This document shows, piece by piece, positions 1-8,450 of a stretch of DNA of 31,505 nt. The stretch covers positions 1 to 31,505 of the forward strand of contig LSSK01000671.1 of the NCBI GenBank assembly GCA_001969505.1, written 5' to 3'. The DNA is from Zancudomyces culisetae. Lineage: Eukaryota; Kickxellomycota; Harpellomycetes; Harpellales; Legeriomycetaceae. A model generated the notes under the pieces. The model was given only the letters and a program-made list of their open reading frames with translations, was not told where the DNA came from and searched no databases. How positions within the stretch are numbered: the stretch's first letter is position 1; every line of letters begins with the position of its first letter. The position numbers and the translations under genes were made by a program.

Positions 1-572
1 TGGGAAAAAAAAATAACCCTGGAACCATTAAAGCTCAATGTATAAATAGAAAATATCAACTAGCTGGAAAAAATATAGTAAAGAATGAAAAAATATAGTA
101 AAAAAAACACTTACATAATATTATATAATGTAATCAAATAGAACACTAATAATAGCTTAAAGACCGGTATAATTTTCCACTAGATATGTGATTTTTCATT
201 ACCAGTTTGTTCTCTTTTTTATTTTTTTTTATACATTAAGTATAAAGATAAATAACCCATATAACTAACAGACAGTGGAAAAGATAAATACCCATTATAA
301 ACTGGTTGTGGAAAAAAAAAACGCATTCCCCTTTCTTTTATTATATTCTTAATATCGTATTTCGAAATAACAACCATATTCTAGTTTGCCAAAAAAAAAA
401 AATAAATAAATAAAGGTTAAGCAAAAGTAGAAAATAAAACAAGTAGTAGTAGAAATTGTAGTAGGGAAAAGTTCAAAGATTTAAAATTACATCAATAGAG
501 TACAAGACAGAAAGAAAAAAACAAAAAACAGAAAACAAAAACAAAAACAAAAACTAGATATAATAATAAAAC
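1..572. other. AT-rich upstream region of the protease-like gene
   Basis: No gene is visible here. The tract is rich in A/T homopolymers. It contains short local direct repeats: a 16-nt unit near 66 and 88, and two related AAAGATAAATA-CCCAT blocks near 245 and 280. The last 100 bases are A-rich with AAAAAC repeats up to the ATG at 573. They look like an unstructured A-rich 5' leader of the following gene. Confidence 0.5.
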
Positions 573-2312
573 ATGTACAACATAATAAGAACGCCACTGA
601 CCGTTCTGTATATAGTTTCATTTCTATTTGCAAATGGAGATTTGGTCAAGGATAAGAACGAAAACCAGGCAAAAAGCGACTTGAAGGCAGGATATATCGA
701 TGCCAATAATGACGTTGGTTATGGACATGTAACAAATGATAATACCGACTTTGCTCTTAGAAAAAGAGGAGGAGCAGGAGCAGGAGCAGGAAAAGATAGT
801 GGTGGTACAGAGGGCGGTAAAGCAGAGTTTTTTGGTAGGGGGTTCGTGAGATCATCCGTGAGTTCTAATCAAGATATACTGATGGAGGCAGGGTTTATCG
901 CCAGTTTGAATTTTATGGATAGCAGCAAGGTAAACCATAGGCTATGTGGAGCCACCATTATAGCGGACAATTTGGTGATTACATCTGCAGCGTGTGTGGA
1001 GAGTGCACAAAAGTACATGGATAAAAGTAAACAGACTAGTAGTGCCAATACCAATACCAATACCAATACCAGTGTCAGTGCCAGTGCCAGTGCCAGCAGT
1101 AATGACAATGGTAGTAGTAATGGTAGTAGTAATGGTAGTAGTAATGGTAGTGCTGATATTGGTGGTGGTCATTACAATTTGTTTATTAGTGGTAAGGAGC
1201 GATTTGTCCAAAAGACCGATTTTGATGGGGTTCCAATTGAAAAGCTAGTTAAAGATACGGGTTCAAATTTGGCGTTGATGATTATAAATCCAAAGTATAT
1301 AAACGAGTATAACGATTCTATATCATTATCAAGTTCAACAGGACCACAAACATCAACAACTGAAAATGCTGATAGCGATACAAATAATAGTAACAATAAC
1401 AACAGTACAAGCAAGAATAATGGTAATAGTGGTGGATCTATAGATGTGCACATTACACCAATACGACCATCTGTTAGGAACCTGGGACAACCATTCAGCG
1501 GGATCAGGATAAACACCAATTCTGGGGTATATGGTGATGCGGTACTACCAGTACTTTCGTATGTCTCACTGGCGAGCAACAGCGGATGTCTGGAAAACCC
1601 GAATGCATCTAAAATGGGGTTCAATGACCAAAACGGAACCATGATTTGCACATTACCAATGAATGGCGATTCGTACCTTACTCCAGCACAAAAGAAAACG
1701 TGTTATGAAGCCCAGGACGATAACAGCGAGGAGTTGGGTGGGGATCCGATAATTGCATTTACAGCGGCAAGGGATGATATAGTACTGGTAGGGATAACAG
1801 GTAATCTCATCCCACAAGTTCCAGCCAGCTCGCCATCATCATCACCATCATCATCAACACCATCATCATCATCACCACCATCATCACCACCATTATCATC
1901 ATCACCATCATTATCAAGCAGCATTGCGTGTAACGACATATTCAACTCTATGAGGCTAAATGTAAGGCTGGGGAAATATATCGGAGCGCTATCCGCATAT
2001 TCAAACAAGACAGTGGGCGAGATTGCGTCTACTAGTGCATTGTCTGGTGCAAAAGTGGATACCGCATCGACCCCGGATATACAGGCGCTGTTGGATTCCA
2101 TCGACCAGGACATAATCGACACTAGAAAAAATTTCACTCTTGCCCAGAACACCCAGAACACTCAGGATACTCAGGATACTCAGAACAGTAGTGGTAACAG
2201 CCTTGGAAGAGGAGGTAGAGGTAGAGGGTTTGGGTCTGAGTTTGGTTTTGGTTTTAGCCATGTATCCTTGGCCATTGTGGCTTGTAATTTTTTGTTTTTA
2301 GTATTGATTTAA
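573..2312 (+). CDS. GPI-anchored trypsin-fold pseudoprotease
   Basis: 579 aa, single exon. Seen: a signal peptide (residues 1-22), a Kex2-type KR site at 64-65 after a short pro-region, and a chymotrypsin-fold core. The core begins near residue 104 and continues with LCGATIIADNLVITSAAC at 124-141. Cys125 and Cys141 are spaced like trypsin Cys42/Cys58. The His57 position is Ala140. The NDIAL motif reads SNLAL, so Asp102 is Asn232. The GDSGGP region reads EELGGDP (386-392), so Ser195 is Leu388. A VGITG strand at 406-410 follows. Low-complexity Asn/Ser/Thr runs (about 155-197 and 250-290) interrupt the core. A Ser/Pro stalk (about 419-450) and a second region follow. The tail has RG repeats and a hydrophobic terminus (564-579) that resembles a GPI-attachment signal. 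Inferred: a cell-surface, non-catalytic binding or structural protein. It faces the kinase gene tail-to-tail. The fold assignment is fairly secure; the function is unknown. Confidence 0.8.
   Translation: MYNIIRTPLTVLYIVSFLFANGDLVKDKNENQAKSDLKAGYIDANNDVGYGHVTNDNTDFALRKRGGAGAGAGKDSGGTEGGKAEFFGRGFVRSSVSSNQDILMEAGFIASLNFMDSSKVNHRLCGATIIADNLVITSAACVESAQKYMDKSKQTSSANTNTNTNTSVSASASASSNDNGSSNGSSNGSSNGSADIGGGHYNLFISGKERFVQKTDFDGVPIEKLVKDTGSNLALMIINPKYINEYNDSISLSSSTGPQTSTTENADSDTNNSNNNNSTSKNNGNSGGSIDVHITPIRPSVRNLGQPFSGIRINTNSGVYGDAVLPVLSYVSLASNSGCLENPNASKMGFNDQNGTMICTLPMNGDSYLTPAQKKTCYEAQDDNSEELGGDPIIAFTAARDDIVLVGITGNLIPQVPASSPSSSPSSSTPSSSSPPSSPPLSSSPSLSSSIACNDIFNSMRLNVRLGKYIGALSAYSNKTVGEIASTSALSGAKVDTASTPDIQALLDSIDQDIIDTRKNFTLAQNTQNTQDTQDTQNSSGNSLGRGGRGRGFGSEFGFGFSHVSLAIVACNFLFLVLI
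1040..1170 (+). repeat. Coding microsatellites in the protease-like gene
   Basis: Tandem CCAATA, CCAGTG and GTAGTAATG-type units encode the Asn-Thr, Ser-Ala and Ser-Ser-Asn-Gly runs that split the trypsin-like core between its first and second motifs. All units keep the reading frame, so length variation between strains would change the linker but not the frame. Confidence 0.8.
1822..1917 (+). repeat. (ATC)n coding microsatellite encoding a Ser/Pro stalk
   Basis: Repeated TCA/CCA triplets encode the Ser-Pro-rich stalk at about residues 419-450 of the protease-like surface protein. Such stalks are typically O-mannosylated in fungi. That last point is family knowledge and is not visible here. 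Confidence 0.8.
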
Positions 2313-2558
2313 GTGCATTTATAACAATCAAAGCAAATGAAATGAAAAGATTAATTCCTTTTTATGCGAATGGGGTGAGGTGAGGGGAGGTAATTAGATT
2401 TAGATATATAAATAAAACTTTTCTTTATTCTTTATTCTTTTTTTTTTATATTTTTTTTTTATATGTGATTTCAAAGATGAACTAATAAATCTGTAAAAGC
2501 CACAAAAAAATAAAGAAAAAAAAAAGAAAGAAAAAAAGAAGAAAAAAGAAAGAAAAAG
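2313..2558. other. Convergent 3' intergenic region
   Basis: A 246-bp gap between two tail-to-tail genes. An AATAAA at 2411-2416 suits cleavage of the plus-strand transcript. A purine-rich tract at about 2500-2558 lies just beyond the minus-strand kinase stop codon, so on the kinase mRNA it is a pyrimidine-rich 3' UTR. Confidence 0.6.
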
Positions 2559-2776
2559 TTATTTATTAGATAAAAGTTTTTCCAATAAAGAAATCTTGTT
2601 GTTGAGAAAAGAAATATGTTTGTTTTTCTGATCGAGTTGCAACTGTAATTCGGATAAGTCGGGGCAGGGATCATTAAGTAAGGAGGAGGAGATTGTGGAA
2701 GAAGAGTTGTGAGAATCAGAACAAGAAGAAGCGTTTGTGTTTATGTTTGTGTTGTTTGTGTTTTTTGTGGTAGATT

Positions 2777-2808
<32 letters not shown>

Positions 2809-5800
2809 GTAGTAGTAGTAGAAGAAGAGGAGGAGGAGGAGGAGGAAGAGGAGGGTGATGAGAGAGAGGCAAAGAGAGGAGAGGAAAGAATTTCAGAGGC
2901 GGAGGGACGAAGAGAGGGAGATTTGTTCATTAGCCAGCGGACAAATTCGGCATGGGCAGGCCAAGTAGATTCAAAGTCGGCAGGGAAGATGGCAGACCTG
3001 AGGTTTTTGAGAACAAGGTGGCGTTCCATAAGAGTATTGAATTTGTAAAACAGCTCAAAGAAGATGATTCCAAGAGAGTAGATGTCGGCTTTGTAGCCGT
3101 AGGAGGAAGATGAGGAAGGGTCAGCAAGTTGTTCGGGAGCAGCATAGGTGACAGTGCCGATTCCGCTTGTTCTGGGGGAGGCAAAAGAAGGAGGAGTTAA
3201 GGGGTGGTGAAGAGGTTTTGGAGAGAAATCAGGGGGGATAATTGATTCAGAAAGGCATCTAGAACGATGAGAGTGAGAGTGAGAGTTAGGAGGAGGAATA
3301 GGAGTGGAAGGAGAGGGAGAGAGAGAAAGAGAAAGGGAAAGAGGGTCATCGGGGGAAATGTCAGAGGTAGAAACAAGACCAAAATCACCAATAAGAGGAA
3401 GGATTTTGGAGCAGTTATTGGGACAAGAAGCAGAGTAAGAGGAGAAGAGGGGAGGATAAGGAGAGGCAGAACAGAAGGAGCAAGGGTCGCCAATCAGATT
3501 CAAAAAGACATTTGCAGGTTTGAGGTCTCTATGGATAAGATTTGCTTTGTGGATAGCTTCAACGCCAAGACAAATATCCTTGAATAGGGCAAGGTTGACA
3601 GAGTTGTCGATGGGGAAATCGAGGGATTTGTTGCGGTGAAGAAGGTACTCGTGCAGAGTAGATTCGCACAGCTGCATTTGAACAAATAATACGGGTCGTT
3701 CTTTGGGAAGTGGAATGGATGGTTTTGGAATGTCAACAAGGTAAGTTTTGGCAAAGGAGCGGGACATGGATATGGATAGGGACGGGTTGTTGGTAAGCAG
3801 GTGGTTTTCAGAAGGAAGAGATTTAGGATAGACGATGTTGAGAGGTTGGGAAGAAGAGTAGTGGTGATAGTTTTTTGAAGAAGGAGAGGAAATACCATGA
3901 CGAGTAAAAGGAGTATTGGTAGTATTTATAGGAATAGGTTTTGGAATTTGTAAAGTGGAAAAAGGAATAGGACGATTCTTGTTGTTGTGATTGGAATTTG
4001 AATTGGAATTGGAATTTGAATTAGTACAACTCGTATTAGAAGAAATCAGAGTCTTTGTACCTTTTGTAGAAATGGGATTTTCAGAAGATTCTTCAAAATA
4101 GACTTGACCACTTTTGGAAAGACTATCGTCAGCAAAGACCACACCATCACTCCAATCTGCACTCATCTCCTCTTCTTCCCCTTCCCCTTCTCCCTCTTCT
4201 TCTCCTTCTCCTTCTCCTTGTTCCTCTCCTTCTTCCTCTTCCTCATAGTTTTGTCTTTGTCTTTGTCTCTGCCTTTGTCTTTGCTGTCCAAAACTTGGTG
4301 TATAATTCAAATCACTATACATCCCTTCTACTCCTACTCCTACTCCTACTCCTGCTCCTACTCCTGTTCCTATTCCAGCCGAAGAAGTCGAAATTGTGTT
4401 AAAAATACTATTAGTTTCCAACCCGCGACGTCTACCTCTTTCCTCGTGCTCATGTTCATCCTCATGTACAACAGATTCTAGTTTGATCTTGGGCTTTGGA
4501 CGTCTGCTAGCTCGACTGTTGTTGTTACCACCACTGCCTTCTATATTCTTGTTCTTTGTTCTAAATTCAATCCAGCTACTATAATACCGTACAATGTTTG
4601 GATGGTTAAGCCGCGCAAGCACTTTGATTTCCCGCAACGTCTTTTCGGCTGCCACTTGTCCCTTGATCCTGATTTGCTTGATAGCATACCGAAGCCCATC
4701 CAGCTTGTTTATCGTTTCGTATACCTCTCCAAATCCTCCTTTTCCTATTCTCCTCACCTCTACAAAATCTTCTCGGTACCGACTCTTCTTGAAATTGTCC
4801 ATAAGCTGTGCCATAAAACTGTATTCTCGTTGCCTAGACCCCATCACCCTGTGCTGTGCTCCTGAATTCATCCATGATCTCGCCAACATACTGCTTTGGT
4901 CCGAATTCGTTTTGCTCCTGTGTCTTCTTATGATTGCGTGGCCTTGATGTTGTCTTTGACCTCTATATTCGCTACAATCTCCTCTCTCTGATGAATTTCC
5001 TTCTTCCATATATATATCTCTATTTCTATCTCTATCTCCATCTCCATCCCCAACTTTATCTCTATTTTCCACATCTTTTAAATCATCTTTATATATTCCC
5101 CTGCTTTCACTAAATTCATCATTACTATATCCATTACTATAACCATAGCCATAACCATAACTATCACTCCCATTTCCACTATTATTATTATTACTATTGG
5201 CATTGGTATTAGTATTGGTATTAGAATTAGAATTAGTGTTAGTATTGCCATTACTATCCTCATCACTATCACTACTATTCGACATCTCATCTCCAATATC
5301 ATCCTGTGCTGAACATCCAACCCGTTTTGGAATCGTTTTCATCCTCATACTTATCTCTGTCTCTCTAACCGCCTCCTGAAACATCTGAATGATCTTCCCC
5401 TTGTAGTGTTCTCTCACCGCTGCCGTCATATCCTTATGCTCCTCATTGAGCAACCCCCTCATCCGCAACTTTTCACATATCGAAAGATATATTTCTCGAT
5501 TGAATCGGTGATCCGCCCCCACTGTCATTATCACTAGCTCCAGCAACGAACTAAATAACAACCTTGTCTCTTGATTCGCTCTTTCTATTTCCCTTTCTCT
5601 ATTCACATGCATATGCACATTTCTATTTCTATTTCTATGTCCGTTTCCATTTCCATTTCCATTTCCGTGTCCGTGATCAACCACTGCTCGTCCTTTTTCT
5701 CTAATTAGTTCTACTTCTGGATTCCAGTTTTTCTCGTATTTCTCTACTGCCATTCGTGGCGTCACATAATACTGTGTGCTTTCCACTCTTATCTCACTTT

Positions 5801-5846
5801 TGTCCTTATTCTCGCCTATTTTCAATCCTTTATATTCGTTTTTCAT
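2559..5846 (-). CDS. hri1: eIF2-alpha kinase, HRI type
   Basis: 1095 aa, single exon. Role (family knowledge): phosphorylates Ser51 of eIF2-alpha under haem deficiency or other stress to lower translation. Seen: an N-terminal helical region (about 85-165), then a kinase domain from about residue 360. It has the Gly loop IGKGGFGEV (367-375), Lys390 in YAIK, HRDLKPAN (772-779), DFG (821-823), GTVTYAAPEQL (897-907) and DIYSLG (921-926). The hinge insert typical of eIF2-alpha kinases is huge here (about 430-715) and full of Asn, Gly, Glu and Gln-Arg runs. Further inserts sit between catalytic loop and DFG (783-816) and in the activation loop (about 826-893). After Ser and Thr runs, residues 1063-1095 form a coiled-coil-like tail. 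The FNTLMERHLVLKNLRSAIFP stretch (936-955) and the terminal coiled coil match HRI better than GCN2, PERK or PKR. No signal peptide, transmembrane segment or HisRS domain is present. Cytosolic. Confidence 0.9.
2771..2854 (-). repeat. Adjacent (TAG)n and (GAG)n trinucleotide tracts in the kinase gene
   Basis: On the plus strand a TAG-type triplet run (2771-2820) joins a GAG run (2821-2854). On the coding strand they give the poly-Thr and poly-Ser linker (about residues 998-1023) between the kinase domain and the C-terminal coiled coil. They are in frame and probably length-variable. Confidence 0.85.
4150..4375 (-). repeat. Cluster of hexanucleotide repeats in the kinase hinge insert
   Basis: CTTCTC, TTTGTC and CTACTC-type units on the plus strand encode the Gly-Glu, Gln-Arg and Gly-Val runs of the hinge insert (about residues 490-560). 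They lie at the place where eIF2-alpha kinases carry a disordered loop, so expansion would be tolerated. Confidence 0.8.
5180..5250 (-). repeat. Asn-rich coding microsatellite in the kinase N-terminal region
   Basis: ATTATT, TTGGTA and TTAGAA-type units on the plus strand encode Asn-Thr and Asn-Ser runs (about residues 199-222). A similar Gly-Asn/Arg-Asn run sits at about 5618-5670 (residues 60-76). Confidence 0.75.
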
Positions 5847-8450
5847 TACTTTGTTCTCTCTTGGCTCATTATCTTTTCTTTGTTTTTTTTTCTCCCCAGC
5901 TTTTTATAAAATCAGCCTTTAGAGATCGTCCATATATTTATATATTTACTTTATATTTATATTTTTTTGCTTTTTTTTTTGTTTTTTTATATCAGTTTTC
6001 CTTTATATTCCGTTGTATCCTTTTTTTTATGTTGTTGTTGTTGTTGTTGTTTAATAATAATACACTTTTTATTCCGTTTATTTTTGTTCTGGTTCTCTGT
6101 TTATTTCCGTCCGTGATCTTTATTTCAATCAACCGAATGTGTTTGTAGAGTCCAAAAGTTACTTTTCGTAATCCAATCGCTTCTTATTTGTAAAAAGTTT
6201 TGATAATGCTAAATTTCCACTTGGTTTTTGTCTTTTGTCTTTGTTCTTTTTCCGCTCTCTTCAAGGTTTGAAAGATTATGTTTTTGTTCTGTTTAATCTA
6301 ACTCTGGTCCCGTTTTTTTTTTTATAAAAAGAAAAGAAAAAGAAGAAAAAAAACCTTAAATATTCTTAAAAATACAAAGTTTCATTAAATAATACAATTT
6401 TGCTTTTTGGAAATATCAAAAACAAAAATTTTAAATCAACTCGGAAAGCTCTTGGGTTTTGTTGATTGATATAAATATATATTACTACAAGTATAATGCT
6501 CTTGTTACTTTTTACTTTCTTTCCTCTCCTTTTCTTTTATTTTCTTTTGTCTTGTTTTCTTTTCGATTATAAATAAGCTTCTTATGCTTTTATTATCTTT
6601 CTTAACCGGTTGTCCTCTCCCAAAGGTACGTTTTATCTGTTTCGTTTTTGTCTTTTTTTTTCCAACTCTTTTAAAAGTTTAAAACACAGGTAAAGGGGGA
6701 AATGTTGTAGGGTTGAGGGTTATGGTTTGAGTTTGATTTTGTGTTTGGGGATTTGTACAAGTGTTGCAAAAATGTTGTATAAATATATATGTATAAGTAT
6801 CCTTTTTTTTCTCTAGAAGCAAAATAGTCCTCAATTTCTTTTTTTTCCTTGTAATTTTCTTTTTACCTGTCTTTTATATTTATACTTTTACTTTTATTTG
6901 TATTTATATTGGTTTTTTCGCTGTTCTTTTTTTTTTTTGATTCCTGTAAAAAAAAAAAGTCTGACACTAAAAATTTATCTCGAAAGAGTTCCTCCTGGAT
7001 TTCCACTGTTTTCTATCCTGCTCCCGCAATACATGTACAAAAAAAAAAGAAAAAGCCCACACATACAATACATGTACACAGAAATTCTAGATACTATCTG
7101 ATTTGTTTTTGATATTTTCCTAATTTAGTTTTTTTTTTTTAATCCTCCTTGTGATTCTATAATATTCGTTGAATTAAGCAAATGGTTTCCCCTCTTTTTG
7201 CAATTTATTGTTTGCTGGTGGTTTTTTTTTATTGCTAATTCCCTTTTCTTTTTTATATATACCTCTTTAATAATCCTGATATTTTTATTCTCAGGTAACA
7301 CTGGTCCACTAATCTATTTCAAAATGTAAAATCTTTGCTAATTTATTTGCCCACCCAATATTTTGTACCTATTTAGACTTAATGGTTCTCCTTAATCACT
7401 TGTAAACCTGATGATTTTCTCTAATTGTCTCTGCTGTTAATTTGCCCTATCAGCGAATCGATCTCTCTCTTTTTATTTTCGCTCTTCAAAAATTAATTCT
7501 TCTGTTTGAAAAAATCCCTTTATTTGCAAGTGTATTTCTTAGCCTACTTTTTTTTTTATATAGCCAAAATAATATTTAATTCCGCTTTTATGATATTTAT
7601 ATCCCAGAACTTTTCTTTTACCTCCCCCTCCCCTCTTCCCTCTTCCTTCCACCTCCCCCTTTTAAATGATCCTACCTTTTTCTATTATGGTGCCTTATTC
7701 CCTAATTTTTTTCTATAACAATCGCAGCTAATTTATTTTCCTACTTGTTTCAGTTTTTTTCTTTTTTTAATTAGCTCTTGATTGTTCCGCAAGACTTTGT
7801 GATTGCATCACTTGGCAAAATCTATGCTTTTTTTAAAGAAAATTTGCTAATTTATAGTAATTTCCACGCGATATTATAACTACCATGCGTTTCCAAAAAT
7901 ATTCTCTATTATATATTTTTTCCCTTGCAAATCACATGTATTTCTAGCAAATAGTGTTTATAGGCTTCTTAGCTACGCTTGGAAACTCCTAAAACAGCCC
8001 TCATCCACCACCTCCCCTCCCAATCCCATTCCGCACACAAGTAAAAAAAAACTAAAATCCACCCTGCATTCTCCAAAATATAATTCAGAATGCTTTTGCT
8101 TACCTTGCTGCGTTTTTCCTTCTCTTTCTTTACTTATCACTGTCACCAGTATATCTATTAAAACCCATCAACATGAAACAAATGCCTTGTCCACACTTTA
8201 AAACTCTAATTTGTTGATCCTTCCTGATTATATCACCTTTATTGTTCTTTTATTACAGCCCCAAAACTTTTTATTTTTTCTTGATTCTTTGTAGCTCTCA
8301 CACTCTCAACCAAGGTCTGTAAACTGTGCCTAGATTGCTTTGTTTTACGTGTTGTTTTTTGTGCCTCAATCTTTCTTTTTTTTTCTGGATATGTCACCTA
8401 CTGATTATTTGTTGACGTCAGCTGATGTTTACCTGTTTGTTTCGGTTTTT
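5847..8450. other. T-rich gene-free region upstream of the kinase
   Basis: No convincing coding region. Plus-strand T-rich and pyrimidine-rich tracts dominate, so the strand transcribed with the kinase would be A/purine-rich. That matches the A-rich leaders of other genes here. Open frames in it are short and composed of Phe/Leu/Ser from T-runs. A nearly pure pyrimidine tract lies at 7611-7664. A duplicated CAATACATGTACA occurs near 7028 and 7068. It probably holds the kinase promoter and leader in its first part; the remainder is unexplained. Confidence 0.4.
8413..8420. promoter_or_regulatory. Perfect CRE/ATF palindrome TGACGTCA
   Basis: The 8-bp consensus bound by ATF/CREB bZIP factors occurs once here in AT-rich DNA, about 2.6 kb upstream of the kinase start. 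It may be chance, since an 8-mer is expected about once per 65 kb in random sequence. Function is unproven. Confidence 0.25.

Noticed and set aside
942-2261. Several long open frames antisense to or overlapping the protease-like gene (for example 1172-1651 and 1703-2161 minus)
   Set aside because: They are produced by in-frame microsatellites and the composition of the true gene; they have no motifs, and the plus-strand frame has a signal peptide, fold and anchor.
2737-4947. Plus-strand and alternate-frame ORFs within the kinase gene
   Set aside because: They are shadows of triplet and hexanucleotide repeats. The minus-strand frame contains a complete set of kinase motifs.
5756-6148. 130-codon plus-strand ORF overlapping the kinase start
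   Set aside because: It is almost entirely Phe/Leu/Ser/Tyr from T-rich DNA and lies antisense to the kinase start and leader.
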